Of a DNA stretch of 64,000 nucleotides, positions 1 to 8,732 are shown in pieces (positions within the stretch are counted from its first letter, which is position 1; each line of letters opens with the position of its first letter). The DNA comes from Sphingobacteriales bacterium 50-39. GTDB taxonomy: Bacteria; Bacteroidota; Bacteroidia; Chitinophagales; Chitinophagaceae. The position numbers and the translations under genes were made by a program. The stretch covers positions 434,001-498,000 of the forward strand of contig MKTZ01000015.1 of the NCBI GenBank assembly GCA_001898505.1. Reading direction: 5' to 3'. Below the pieces are notes generated by a model that was not told where the DNA came from, did no database searches, and was given only the letters and a program-made list of their open reading frames with translations.

Positions 1-184
1 TGACTCGACGGGTGTTTACCTGGGGCCGATGAATAGCAATGGCAATCCTATTGTCATCAATGGGCTTTGGGCGCTGGATTTTCCTATCAATGAAGATCCT
101 CATGGGGATCCGGCCAAGTTGTTATTTACCGCAGGACCCGGAGAGGAGGCGCATGGTTTGTATGGGTTTTTGAAGAAGCAGTAA
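1..184 (+). CDS. TIGR03118-type protein, C-terminal end (partial)
   Basis: Only the last 60 codons are in the window; the frame starts at base 2 and the stop is TAA at 182-184. The tail reads GLWALDFPINEDPHGDP...LLFTAGPGEEAHGLYGFLKKQ, which resembles the end of the TIGR03118 family of secreted beta-propeller-like proteins (typical ending: LWAL..G......LYFTAG..DE.DGLFG). The function of that family is unknown. The gene is followed at once by a strong hairpin and by a dispersed repeat, so it probably ends its own transcript. The assignment rests on a short tail and is my recognition of the family, not a search result. Confidence 0.6.
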   Translation, partial: DSTGVYLGPMNSNGNPIVINGLWALDFPINEDPHGDPAKLLFTAGPGEEAHGLYGFLKKQ

Positions 185-207
185 CGACCATTCAATTGTG
201 AGCAAGG

Positions 208-233
208 AAGGACGTCCCGATGGGGGCGTCCTT
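208..233 (+). terminator. Hairpin after the TIGR03118-type gene
   Basis: AAGGACG at 208-214 pairs with CGTCCTT at 227-233; the stem extends through a T-G wobble and CCC/GGG to a 4-base loop (GATG), giving about 11 pairs. It starts 24 bases after the stop codon. There is no clear T run, so factor-independent termination is likely but not certain. Confidence 0.5.
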
Positions 234-323
234 ACCAGGAACCGCCGGCGGCGGTTCGTCCGAAGGACAGACATTAGCCCTATGCGGGAATTGGGCTATT
301 TTCGGGCGAAGACCAATTCCCGC
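232..323 (-). repeat. Dispersed palindromic repeat, copy R1
   Basis: Three nested palindromes follow each other: GAACCGCCG/CGGCGGTTC (about 239-257), GTCC-GAA-GGAC (258-268) and GCGGGAATTGG/CCAATTCCCGC (284-294 with 313-323, 18-base loop). The block from GTCCGAAGGACAGACATTAGC through the third palindrome recurs almost unchanged at 50827-50891 (R5), and the first part is shared with the copy inside xylB (10682-10776, R2), where the reverse strand likewise reads TTC-TGGT-AGG at the far end. It lies between two genes that converge (TIGR03118-type and the helicase), a place where it could act as a two-way terminator or RNA-stabilising structure. The strand given is the one on which the shared CTAATGT block reads forward. 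Confidence 0.75.
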
Positions 324-332
324 ACTTATTAT

Positions 333-3300
333 CTAACTAAACAAATACGCCACATCGTCCTGGGTCAGTTTCTTCACAAACCCACTCTCATCTCCCACCA
401 GGTCCGCCGTCAGCTGACGCTTCTTCTCCTGCAGCTGCAATATCTTCTCCTCCACTGTATCCTTACATATCATCCGGTAGGCAAACACCTTTTTCACCTG
501 TCCGATACGATGACTCCGGTCGATGGCCTGTTGTTCGGCCGCAGGGTTCCACCAGGGATCCACCAGGTATACATAATCCGCTGCGGTCAACGTCAAGCCC
601 ACTCCGCCTGCTTTCAAACTGATCAAAAAGACCCTCGTATCCTCCTGGTCCTGGAATTGCTGCACCGATCTTCTCCGCTCCTCTGCTCCCACACTCCCAT
701 CTAGGTACAGATATGGGATGCCCCGCTCAGACAATGCCTCGCGTATCAGTCCCAGCATAGATGTAAATTGTGAAAAGACGAGCGCCTTGTGGTGACCGGT
801 ATTCTCCTCTATCTCCCTTATCAGCTCATCCAGCTTGGCGCTGGCCGATGCTCCATTAATAGCTGTTTCAGGGCCGGCGGTGGCTTTTCCCGGGCCGGCG
901 GTGACTTTTCCCGGACCCTCAGTGGATTTTTCCGCCCCCCCGGCAGCCTCTTTCAGCAATGCCGGGCTGTCACAGATCTGACGTAGCTTGGTAAGCCCCT
1001 CCAGGATATAAATACTGCTCCGTCCTACCCCATCCTCCGCGATATGCTCGAGTATGCTCTCCCTATAATGATCCTTATAGCTGTCGTATATCTTTCGCTG
1101 CTCGGCTCCCATCTCACACCACAAGATCATCTCCGTCCGGTCGGGAAGGTCACCCGCCACCTGTTCCTTGGTCCGTCGAAGTATAAAAGGATATACTAAC
1201 TTACGGAGTCGCGCAGCCGCCTCTTTATCACCATTTTTATCGATAGGCGTGGCAAACTCCATACGAAAAAAATCCTGGCTGCCCAGCATGCTCGGATTTA
1301 AAAAGTCCATTTGCGCATAGAGATCAAAGGTGTTATTCTGTACAGGGGTCCCGCTCAATGCCAGCCGGTTTCGCGAAGACAGCTGCTGTATTGCCCTGCG
1401 CACCTGCGAGGCGGGATTCTTGATAGCCTGGCTCTCATCCAGTATGATATATCCAAACGTCCTGGAGGCAAAATGCTGTATATCGTTGCGCACCATCCCA
1501 AAGCTGGTAATGATCACATGAGCCCTGGCAAAGGTCTCGTCATCCAATACCCTGTCGGCCCCATAATGGATATGCCAGTCCAGCCCCGGCGCAAACTTTT
1601 TCAACTCCGCCTCCCAATTATATATCAGCGAGGTGGGACAGATCACCAGATGCGTCTCCTCCGGATAATGATCTACCAGGTGTTGCAGGAAAGTGATGGT
1701 CTGCAAGGTCTTCCCCAGGCCCATATCATCCGCCAGGATGCCGCCCCACCCCATTTCATCCAACAGGCACATCCATTGGAACCCCGCCTGCTGATAATCC
1801 CGGAGACGGGCCTGTATACCTGCCGGCACTGCATGATCCTTTGCTTCCCCAATGCCCAGCAGCCGCTGTTTTTTCAATTCCAGTTCCGCACGCAGCTCGC
1901 CTTTTCCAGACCCGGCGCCGCCACCCGTGGCAGGGTCTTCAGACAATCGCTCCTCCAATAGTCCCCAATGTACCTTTGGCAGCTTCAGCAGCCCATCCTT
2001 CACTTGTCCCATCTTCATCAACATGCCATACTGTTGTATCCACTCTTTTGGCAACATCCCCAGGCTGCCATCTCCCAACAGAATAAAATCCTGACGTCCC
2101 AGTATCGCTTTTCTCAATTCATGCAGCGGCACCACCTGATCCCCATAGCTAACACGTATAGTGAGGTCGAACCAATCGATACCCTTACCCGCTATCAGCT
2201 CCAGCCTGGGTACATTCGTATTGTATTTGAATTTTCGAAGCTTATTCATCCCCAGGACAGGGATGTCCAGCTGCAGCATCTTTTGATAGAATTGCAGGAA
2301 CCAGCTTTTTTCCAATGCCTCCTTAAAGTTCAGATAGAAATATCCATTGTTCTGTCCGGAGAATTTCGGATGCAGTCCACGTATGGCCTCTGTGAGTACG
2401 TCCTCCTCCTCGCGACGCCGCGATACGACGAAAACACTGTTCTCCTGCTCGATCCTCGTCTGTTCCTCATACTCTCCCTCTATCTCCAGGTTCGAATAGA
2501 GCCACTTAGGTTTCAACAGGAGAAAATTCTCATTGAGCTCGCTGACATATACCCTTCCCTGCGGCGCGATATCCACCATCTCCGTGCGTATGACCGCATC
2601 CATGTCCACAGGATACTTTTCCGCCAGTGGCTTTACCACCGTCTCCATATAGCGCGGCAGACCCAGTTCAGGCACCATCTGCCATTCCGTACGGAAGGAC
2701 TTCAGCACCTCCACATCTTCCTTCTTCAACAGGAAGAACTCATTCCCACTCTTCAGGAAAAAGGACAGCTGTGTAAAATCGTCCAGGGGAAAGGCATTGT
2801 TATTGATCGTGACGAAGCAACGCATCCCGAGACGACTATTTTCTTTTTCAACCTTGAATTGCAGACTGGGCGTAAAAGAGCTGATTGCCGCCGGTCGCAC
2901 GCTATGGTTGGCAAAACCTACTCCCTCCGGCAGATAGAACAGCCGCTCGATGGCCGGCGCCAATGGCTTCAATTCCTGCAGGATGCCACCCACATAATCG
3001 TTCAATAATGGCAGATGCCGCTCATCCACGTGCTCAAAGGGCTTTTCCGCATCTTTCAGCCAGGCAAACCCACAACGGACAAGATGATCCACCAGGGCAT
3101 CGTCCCTGAGACGTTTGATCACAGCAGCGACAGCTGCCGGCAGGCCATTCAGATAAGCCAGAAAGTTGGTCCCGGCGAGAGTGATACGTTGAAATGTCCG
3201 GCCTTCTTTCTTTTCCATTATCATCAGCAGCTCTACGGCCAGCCCTCCCCTCTTCGCATTGTTGAAATTCAACAATACACCCGTTGAGAAATTGCTCTTT

Positions 3301-3365
3301 CCCGTAGTTCCCGCAGTCGCCGCACTCGTATTTACAATGATCGTTTTTTTGGGAATATTTGTCAT
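333..3365 (-). CDS. SNF2-family DEAD/DEAH-box helicase
   Basis: A 1010-residue SWI2/SNF2-type ATPase, expected to remodel protein-DNA complexes or move along double-stranded DNA. Residues 1-500 are a long N-terminal region without a motif I recognise. The ATPase core then shows motif I ILADDMGLGKTLQ (about residue 545), motif II DESQAIKNP (about 643), motif III LALSGTPVQN, and in the second lobe LVFSQFTSML, LDGSV, FLISLKAGGVGLTLTAADYV and the motif VI box QAIDRSHRIGQ (about 945-955). A low-complexity linker with a 21-bp tandem repeat separates the lobes. ATG at 3365 (MTNIPKK) is the first start and no better one is near. Architecture is that of the bacterial HepA/RapA-like SNF2 proteins common in Bacteroidota. 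It is transcribed away from acpP. Confidence 0.95.
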   Translation of the reverse strand: MTNIPKKTIIVNTSAATAGTTGKSNFSTGVLLNFNNAKRGGLAVELLMIMEKKEGRTFQRITLAGTNFLAYLNGLPAAVAAVIKRLRDDALVDHLVRCGFAWLKDAEKPFEHVDERHLPLLNDYVGGILQELKPLAPAIERLFYLPEGVGFANHSVRPAAISSFTPSLQFKVEKENSRLGMRCFVTINNNAFPLDDFTQLSFFLKSGNEFFLLKKEDVEVLKSFRTEWQMVPELGLPRYMETVVKPLAEKYPVDMDAVIRTEMVDIAPQGRVYVSELNENFLLLKPKWLYSNLEIEGEYEEQTRIEQENSVFVVSRRREEEDVLTEAIRGLHPKFSGQNNGYFYLNFKEALEKSWFLQFYQKMLQLDIPVLGMNKLRKFKYNTNVPRLELIAGKGIDWFDLTIRVSYGDQVVPLHELRKAILGRQDFILLGDGSLGMLPKEWIQQYGMLMKMGQVKDGLLKLPKVHWGLLEERLSEDPATGGGAGSGKGELRAELELKKQRLLGIGEAKDHAVPAGIQARLRDYQQAGFQWMCLLDEMGWGGILADDMGLGKTLQTITFLQHLVDHYPEETHLVICPTSLIYNWEAELKKFAPGLDWHIHYGADRVLDDETFARAHVIITSFGMVRNDIQHFASRTFGYIILDESQAIKNPASQVRRAIQQLSSRNRLALSGTPVQNNTFDLYAQMDFLNPSMLGSQDFFRMEFATPIDKNGDKEAAARLRKLVYPFILRRTKEQVAGDLPDRTEMILWCEMGAEQRKIYDSYKDHYRESILEHIAEDGVGRSSIYILEGLTKLRQICDSPALLKEAAGGAEKSTEGPGKVTAGPGKATAGPETAINGASASAKLDELIREIEENTGHHKALVFSQFTSMLGLIREALSERGIPYLYLDGSVGAEERRRSVQQFQDQEDTRVFLISLKAGGVGLTLTAADYVYLVDPWWNPAAEQQAIDRSHRIGQVKKVFAYRMICKDTVEEKILQLQEKKRQLTADLVGDESGFVKKLTQDDVAYLFS
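871..933 (-). repeat. 21-bp tandem repeat, three units, inside the helicase gene
   Basis: Units at 871-891, 892-912 and 913-933; the first two differ by one base, the third is diverged. On the minus strand they encode 7-residue units (KSTEGPG, KVTAGPG, KATAGPE) in the linker between the two helicase lobes. The unit length is a multiple of three, so copy number changes keep the frame. Confidence 0.8.
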
Positions 3366-3473
3366 ATTGAAAAACCAGCAATGATTTTTTTCACGTTGAA
3401 AAGGGGCGTAAAAATAATGTTAATTCTTTGTTACAGGCCGCAATTTTGTCCCCATCCCCCACCACCCCAGCGT

Positions 3474-3481
3474 ACCTTTGC
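3474..3481 (+). promoter_or_regulatory. Candidate -7 box for acpP
   Basis: TACCTTTG matches the Bacteroidota -7 consensus TAnnTTTG exactly. A TTTG-like -33 element (ATTTTG near 3444-3449) lies 24 bases upstream, slightly further than usual. The start codon of the acyl carrier protein gene is about 105 bases downstream. Confidence 0.45.
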
Positions 3482-3587
3482 AGTCCATGCTTGCCTGGCC
3501 TGGAGCCTTCGCCCGGCCACAGCCTGCGGATCGCTCCCGCAATAATCATTATATAAATGGAGTTATAGCTCCGGAAAATCTGATCGC

Positions 3588-3842
3588 ATGGGTACTATCG
3601 TAAATATATCCTACATAGAGACAAAAGTGAAAGCCATTATGATGGATAAGCTCGGTGTAGAAGAACATGCTCTGGACAGGAAAGCCTCCTTCCGGAATGA
3701 CCTGGGTGTGGATTCACTGGACATGATCGAAACCATCATGGAGCTGGAAAAAGAATTCAGCATCACCATCCCCGATGAAGCCGCGGAAAAACTGACCACC
3801 GTAGGTTCCGTCATCGACTATATCGTTGCTCAAAAGAATTAG
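3588..3842 (+). CDS. acpP: Acyl carrier protein
   Basis: An 84-residue acidic four-helix carrier protein. The phosphopantetheine attachment motif is GVDSLDM, with Ser43 the modified residue, followed by the usual helix II (IETIMELEKEFSITIPDE). The body matches fatty-acid-type ACPs; the N-terminus (MGTIVNISYIE) is about six residues longer than the minimal form, and an internal ATG (MMDKL) is too late. No fab or polyketide synthase gene is adjacent, so it may be a second, stand-alone ACP or the housekeeping copy separated from fabF. A 24-codon reading frame follows 15 bases after the stop. Confidence 0.93.
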   Translation: MGTIVNISYIETKVKAIMMDKLGVEEHALDRKASFRNDLGVDSLDMIETIMELEKEFSITIPDEAAEKLTTVGSVIDYIVAQKN

Positions 3843-3857
3843 TCGTAACTTTATATC

Positions 3858-3932
3858 ATGGCCACCGTAAAGAATATCTTACTCAAAGTATTCAAGGCGA
3901 TCTTCATTCGCAAAAAGGATTGTTGTAAATAG
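3858..3932 (+). CDS. Possible 24-residue basic microprotein
   Basis: A short frame, MATVKNILLKVFKAIFIRKKDCCK, starts 15 bases after the ACP stop. The sequence is amphipathic and basic with hydrophobic positions spaced every 3-4 residues, and ends in two cysteines. It could be a membrane-surface peptide co-transcribed with acpP, or chance; nothing else supports translation. Conservation downstream of acpP in relatives would decide. Confidence 0.25.
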   Translation: MATVKNILLKVFKAIFIRKKDCCK

Positions 3933-4093
3933 CTGATTGCGACATTTATCAGTTATTACCCAACCACCCGTAGTACCAGTCTCCATCTATGGTGTTTATA
4001 TTCCGCTGATCAAGATTAAAGCCCTCTGTTCCACAATACATATAATCTTTGTATGCCATACTTTATCTACGAACCACGCCACATTTTATCGTT

Positions 4094-6160
4094 ATGAGAA
4101 TCGTTTGCCTGCTCACCTCCATCTTGCTCATCCTGTCCTATACACCATCGTCTGCCCAGGGCAGGTCCGCTGTCCGAACTATGCCCCCAGCTACATCCGC
4201 CCTTCCTTACGACTTCCTCGCCCGGGATCTGGATCGCACGACGAGCCCGGTCACAGACTTTTTCACCTATGCCAATGGCGGATGGATCAAAAGAACACCC
4301 ATCCCTCCCGAGGAGAGCTCCTGGGGCATCGGCCACCTGGTACAAGAAGACATTTACCGGCGTCTGCGTAAGATATCGGAAGATGCCGCCGTTGCAAAAG
4401 GCCCCGCGGGCAGCGTTACACAACAGATAGGCGACCTCTGGTACAGCGGCATGGACTCGGCGGTCATCAACAGCCAAAAACTCACACCTTTAAAAGAAAC
4501 CTTTGACCGTATAGACAATATCCATACCACGGGGGACCTGCTCCGGGTTTCGGCCGCCCTCCACAGGAAAGGCATAGATGTCCTCTTCTCCGACAACATA
4601 GGGCAGGACGATATGAACAGCGAAAAGATGACCTATCAACTGTCCCAGGGAGGACTTGGAATGCCCAATCGCGATTATTATTTCAATACCGCCAAAAAGC
4701 CGGCCCAGGTACGCAAGGCATACAGACACTATCTCTTTCTTATCTTCCGGCGTCTGGAGCATGACAGCATTGCCGCACAGCAAAGGGCCGAAGCCGTCTT
4801 CCGTCTGGAGACAAGGCTTGCCAAAGCCTCCCGCAAGCTGGAGGACCTTCGCGATCCGATAAAGAATTACAATAAGCTTGGCCTCGATGCCCTCGGGAAG
4901 CTCTCACCTGCCATCAGCTGGAATGACTGGCTAAAAGACATGGGCATCAGTGGACCCGACTCGTTCATCGTACGTCAGCCCGAATTCTATACGGCATTGA
5001 ATACTGAGCTCGCAGGCACATCACTCGCCGACTGGAAAAACTATCTCCGGGTGCATGTGCTATTAGCCGCCGCGCCCTACCTGGACGGGCGGTCCTATGC
5101 CGAATATTTCCAGTACCGCAGGACGCTTACGGGCGCCGCCATGCCAAGACCCCGCTGGAAAAGAGTTTTGGATGCGGAAGAAGGCGTCCTGGGTGAAGCC
5201 TTGGGACAGTTGTTTGTAAAAGAATATTTTAATGCAAAAGCCAAACAGCGCTACAGCGATCTCGTGGAAGCTATCCGCAGCGCATATGAGCAAAGGATCA
5301 AGAAGCTTACCTGGATGAGTGACAGCACCAAACAAAAGGCCCTGAACAAGCTGTCCCATATCACCAAAAAAGTAGGCTATCCGGATAAATGGAAGGATTT
5401 CAGCAGCCTGAAAATAGACAGGAGCTCCTATGTCCTCAATATGCAAAGGGCCGCGGAGTGGTGGAGCGATTACATGATCGGCAAATTGAACAAACCCGTC
5501 GACAGGACGGAATGGGATATGTCACCGCAGACCTACAACGCTTATTACAACCCCAACAACAACGAGATCGTGCTTCCTGCCGGCATATTTGCCGTGCCCG
5601 GCAAGAGAGATGAGGAGCTGGACGATGCTTTCGTATATGGTTATGCGGCGGCGTCTACCATCGGCCATGAGATCACGCATGGCTTTGACGACCAGGGGCG
5701 GCAGTTCGATGAGAAAGGCAATCTCAACAATTGGTGGCAGCCCGCCGATGAGCAGCAGTTCAAGCAACGGGCCGCGATGATCATAAAGCAGTTTTCCGAA
5801 TTCAGCCCGGTGGACACCCTTCATGTCAATGGCGACGCCACACAGGGTGAGAACATCGCCGATCTGGGAGGCCTGCTCCTGGGACTGGATGCTTTCAAAC
5901 TCACCGACACATATAAAAGGGGAGACACCATCGGGGGCCTCACACCTCTCCAGCGTTATTTTTTGGGCTATGCCTATGCGTGGCTGTACCAGGAGAGAAA
6001 AGAAGTGCTTGTTACGCAACTGCTAACGGATGTGCACGCCCCTGCCAGGGAGAGGGTTAATGGTCCTGTGGTCAATGTCCCCGAATTCTATGAAGCGTTC
6101 GGCGTGCGGCCCGGGGATAAGATGTATCGGGCAGACAGCCTGAGAGTGAGTATCTGGTAA
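4094..6160 (+). CDS. M13-family (neprilysin-like) zinc metallopeptidase
   Basis: A secreted or periplasmic endopeptidase for peptides, about 688 residues. I chose ATG 4094 because it begins a good signal peptide (MRIVCLLTSILLILSYTPSSAQG); the frame stays open 15 codons further upstream without a signal. After the signal: M13 N-terminal domain (about residues 45-430, DFFTYANGGWIKRTPIP) and the catalytic domain. The zinc site is HEITH at 525-529 and the third ligand is Glu586 in GENIADLGG; the substrate-binding NAYYNPNNNEIVLPAGI motif precedes them. The end (VRPGDKMYRADSLRVSIW) resembles the usual C-terminus, where PE/M13 enzymes finish with the CxxW tryptophan. No partner genes are evident. 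Confidence 0.93.
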   Translation: MRIVCLLTSILLILSYTPSSAQGRSAVRTMPPATSALPYDFLARDLDRTTSPVTDFFTYANGGWIKRTPIPPEESSWGIGHLVQEDIYRRLRKISEDAAVAKGPAGSVTQQIGDLWYSGMDSAVINSQKLTPLKETFDRIDNIHTTGDLLRVSAALHRKGIDVLFSDNIGQDDMNSEKMTYQLSQGGLGMPNRDYYFNTAKKPAQVRKAYRHYLFLIFRRLEHDSIAAQQRAEAVFRLETRLAKASRKLEDLRDPIKNYNKLGLDALGKLSPAISWNDWLKDMGISGPDSFIVRQPEFYTALNTELAGTSLADWKNYLRVHVLLAAAPYLDGRSYAEYFQYRRTLTGAAMPRPRWKRVLDAEEGVLGEALGQLFVKEYFNAKAKQRYSDLVEAIRSAYEQRIKKLTWMSDSTKQKALNKLSHITKKVGYPDKWKDFSSLKIDRSSYVLNMQRAAEWWSDYMIGKLNKPVDRTEWDMSPQTYNAYYNPNNNEIVLPAGIFAVPGKRDEELDDAFVYGYAAASTIGHEITHGFDDQGRQFDEKGNLNNWWQPADEQQFKQRAAMIIKQFSEFSPVDTLHVNGDATQGENIADLGGLLLGLDAFKLTDTYKRGDTIGGLTPLQRYFLGYAYAWLYQERKEVLVTQLLTDVHAPARERVNGPVVNVPEFYEAFGVRPGDKMYRADSLRVSIW

Positions 6161-6225
6161 GAATCTTCACCTGCCATATACTTTCCTGCGGACAATGTCG
6201 TTCTACGAGCATACCCACTTTTTAT

Positions 6226-6909
6226 ATGACCATCCGGACGGCATGCCTTTTCGTATGTGTGGTCTGCTCGCTGGTGGCCAGATCGCAGCAGCGTGACACC
6301 ATGCGGATCATCCACACCCTCGATTCTTTGTATCGCTCCTTGTCTAAATGGGTCGATACTTTTTATCTGGCGGACTACATAATGCCTACCGACCGCGACC
6401 ATAGTAATTACAGTGTTTCGGGGGAAGAGGCGCTACTGCTGAAAGATCTCATCGACAGCGGCGTGGAGGTGACCTTTACTCCTGAACAGGTTCGACAGCT
6501 ATTCCTTCCTCACGAGGTTCACATCATCAGCCGAAAGGCATTCTTAGAAATGAAAAGGGCCCCATTGGTCCTGACCAGACCTGAAAGACATGTCCGTAAC
6601 AAACAGAATCGACTGCTTCGGCGTTGGATAGAAGATGACATGGCCATAGATAAAAAATATCCTTCAGATTCGGCTCATTACAATTCTGAAGAATATATTT
6701 CTAAATGGAAGAAATACGATGAACGAGACTCCATGCTGCGCGCCAATAAATATGCCCAATCGGCGGACCTCAAACAAGTTCGGAACAGAAAAAGGCTGAT
6801 GATCTTTGCACCCTTTCTACGATACAAAGATCATTGGATGATGGTGATGTATATATATTCCGGATACTATCATGAGCTGGATACGATATTTTCGATCATC
6901 CAGCTTTAG
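6226..6909 (+). CDS. Secreted protein of unknown function
   Basis: 227 residues with an N-terminal signal (MTIRTACLFVCVVCSLVARSQQ). The mature part is charged, with no Cys lipobox and no motif I recognise; it has a FTPEQVRQLFLPHEVHIISRKAFLEM segment and a C-terminal stretch rich in Tyr and His (FLRYKDHWMMVMYIYSGYYHELD) that looks like the end of a beta-sheet domain. It starts 65 bases after the metallopeptidase gene on the same strand, so they may share a transcript, and it ends four bases from the convergent symporter gene. Function unknown. Confidence 0.7.
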   Translation: MTIRTACLFVCVVCSLVARSQQRDTMRIIHTLDSLYRSLSKWVDTFYLADYIMPTDRDHSNYSVSGEEALLLKDLIDSGVEVTFTPEQVRQLFLPHEVHIISRKAFLEMKRAPLVLTRPERHVRNKQNRLLRRWIEDDMAIDKKYPSDSAHYNSEEYISKWKKYDERDSMLRANKYAQSADLKQVRNRKRLMIFAPFLRYKDHWMMVMYIYSGYYHELDTIFSIIQL

Positions 6910-6913
6910 CTTC

Positions 6914-8584
6914 CTACCAGAATATCGTATACAATGCCGCCAGCAATCCGCAAATGATCAGCGCACCCACGGCAAATCCCGGATTGACCCTGAACATTTT
7001 CCTGTCAACTTCCAGTCCATGCGGCTGTACACCTCTCTTATTGTCCCGCAGGCTGATAAAGTACATGCCGACGACACAGATGACGAATACAAAACCCATC
7101 CTGTCCAGGAAAGGTATCTCATACACGCCGTTATCATTGGCCTTGGCAAACCCAAAGGGCGCCAGGAACGAAAGATTGGTCCATAAAGGAAGGAACTTGA
7201 AGAAGAAGGCAAAAACCAGCCCGCCCACCGTCGCAAAAAGAGCGGCGTTCGACGTAGTCTTCTTCCAGAAGAATCCCAGGATGAACATGGCGAATATGCC
7301 CGGAGAGAAAAATCCCGTATACTCCTGTATGAACTGGAATCCCCCCTTCTTATCGATGCCCAAAAAAGGCGATATGATAATGGCAACGATCATGGCTACC
7401 ACCACCGTCATCCGGCCGATCCAAACCATCTTACGCTCGTCGGCCTCCGGCCTGATCTTCTTCTTGTAAATATCCAGGGTAAAGATGGTAGAGATGCTAT
7501 TGACCTTGCCCGCCAGCGATGCTACCACCGCCGCCGTCAACGCAGCAAAGGCCAGCCCCTTCAATCCCGCCGGCAGCAGGTTCAGGAGCACGGGATACGC
7601 ACGGTCCGGATTTACTTCCCCATTCTGGAGCATCTCCGTGCTGAACACATTTTGTTTATACAGCAGATAGGCCGCAATACCGGGAATGACCACGATCACC
7701 GGCATCAGCATCTTCAAAAAGGCGGCAAAAAGTATCCCACCGCGCGCCGTCTTCAGGTCAGCGCCCAAAGCACGCTGTGTAATATATTGATTGCATCCCC
7801 AGTAGTTCAGGTTCACGATCCACATCCCCCCGATCAGCACCGTAAGACCCGGCAGGTCCATATAATTGGGGTTATCCTTTTTAAAGATCATATGGAAGTG
7901 ATCATCCACATGGGACGTCAGCAGCTTCATTCCATTGAGCACGCCCTTGGTCCCAAAATGCTCGGCTACCAGGTTCAACGCGATGTAGGTAGTGACAAGC
8001 CCGCCCAGTATGAGGAAGAACACTTGTATCACATCTGTATAGCCAATGACCTTCATACCTCCCAGCGAGATGACGATGGCAAAGATGGCCAGCCCCAGCA
8101 TACAGGCCGTGAAAGGAAGTCCGGAAATGCTGCTCACCGCCAACGCGCCCAGATAAAGGATGGAAGTGAGGTTCACCACCACGTACAACAACAACCAGAA
8201 AACAGCCATGATCATCGCCACCAGGGAGTTATACCGCTGATGAAGAAATTGCGGCATGGTGTAGATCTTATTCTTGAGATACACCGGTATAAAAAAGATA
8301 GCCACGATCATCAACGTGGCTGCCGCCATCCATTCATACGTAGAGATGGCAAGACCCATCTTAAAACCGCTGCCGCTCATCCCGATGAACTGCTCGGCGG
8401 ATATGTTGGAGGCGATCAGCGAAGCGCCAATGGCCCACCATGTCAACGAACCCTCCGCCAGGAAATAGTCCTTGGTGCTGGTCTGCGCTGACTTCTTACG
8501 TTGGTATACCCACCAGCCGTACAATGCAACAATGACAAAATAAATAAGGAAAACAATGTAATCGCGGGTCTGTAACATTTGCAT
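6914..8584 (-). CDS. Sodium/solute symporter of the SSS family, probably for xylose
   Basis: A 556-residue inner-membrane protein with the 13-14 hydrophobic segments of sodium/glucose-type (SGLT-like) carriers. I start at ATG 8584 (MQMLQTRDYIVF), next to the first membrane segment; the open frame extends 14 codons further but these are not typical. Recognisable family stretches are KDYFLAEGSLTWWAIGAS, SAEQFIGMSGSGF, GGMKVIGYTDVIQV, NYWGCNQYITQRALGA and SLAGKVNSISTIFTLDIYKK. It closely resembles the symporter at 50943-52649 in the arabinose cluster, so the two are paralogues. Position behind xylB-xylA points to xylose (or a xylose-containing sugar) as substrate; this is inferred from context. 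A 148-base gap holding a hairpin separates it from xylA. Confidence 0.9.
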   Translation of the reverse strand: MQMLQTRDYIVFLIYFVIVALYGWWVYQRKKSAQTSTKDYFLAEGSLTWWAIGASLIASNISAEQFIGMSGSGFKMGLAISTYEWMAAATLMIVAIFFIPVYLKNKIYTMPQFLHQRYNSLVAMIMAVFWLLLYVVVNLTSILYLGALAVSSISGLPFTACMLGLAIFAIVISLGGMKVIGYTDVIQVFFLILGGLVTTYIALNLVAEHFGTKGVLNGMKLLTSHVDDHFHMIFKKDNPNYMDLPGLTVLIGGMWIVNLNYWGCNQYITQRALGADLKTARGGILFAAFLKMLMPVIVVIPGIAAYLLYKQNVFSTEMLQNGEVNPDRAYPVLLNLLPAGLKGLAFAALTAAVVASLAGKVNSISTIFTLDIYKKKIRPEADERKMVWIGRMTVVVAMIVAIIISPFLGIDKKGGFQFIQEYTGFFSPGIFAMFILGFFWKKTTSNAALFATVGGLVFAFFFKFLPLWTNLSFLAPFGFAKANDNGVYEIPFLDRMGFVFVICVVGMYFISLRDNKRGVQPHGLEVDRKMFRVNPGFAVGALIICGLLAALYTIFW

Positions 8585-8693
8585 ATAGCAGCGGCTGTTT
8601 TTAGTGTAGGTGTAAAAATAGGGCAACCGGCCAATTATTCATCGATCCGGCGGCCCTTTTTATAGATTAAATTGTGCCAAAAATAGTCCATCA

Positions 8694-8725
8694 CCCCGCG
8701 GAGAACTTCGTTCCCCGGGTAGGCC
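8694..8725 (+). repeat. Dispersed palindromic repeat fragment R6, xylA-symporter gap
   Basis: The block GGAGAACTTCGTTCCCCGGG at about 8700-8719 matches part of the copy at 46672-46760 (GGAAGAACTTCGTACCTCGG) with three differences. It folds as a hairpin: GGAGAAC pairs with GTTCCCC around a TTC loop, and flanking CCCGC/CGGG bases can extend the stem. On the transcript of the minus strand it lies between xylA and the symporter gene, where it could lower or set the expression of the symporter. Confidence 0.5.
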
Positions 8726-8732
8726 CAATCCA

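Noticed and set aside
1968-3008. A 346-codon open frame on the plus strand inside the helicase gene
   Set aside because: It is an antisense shadow: composition is that of a complemented coding frame and no family is recognisable, while the minus-strand helicase motifs are complete.
6914-8584. Similarity of the two symporter genes as a possible recombination hot spot
   Set aside because: They are ordinary paralogues of the same carrier family and differ along the whole length.
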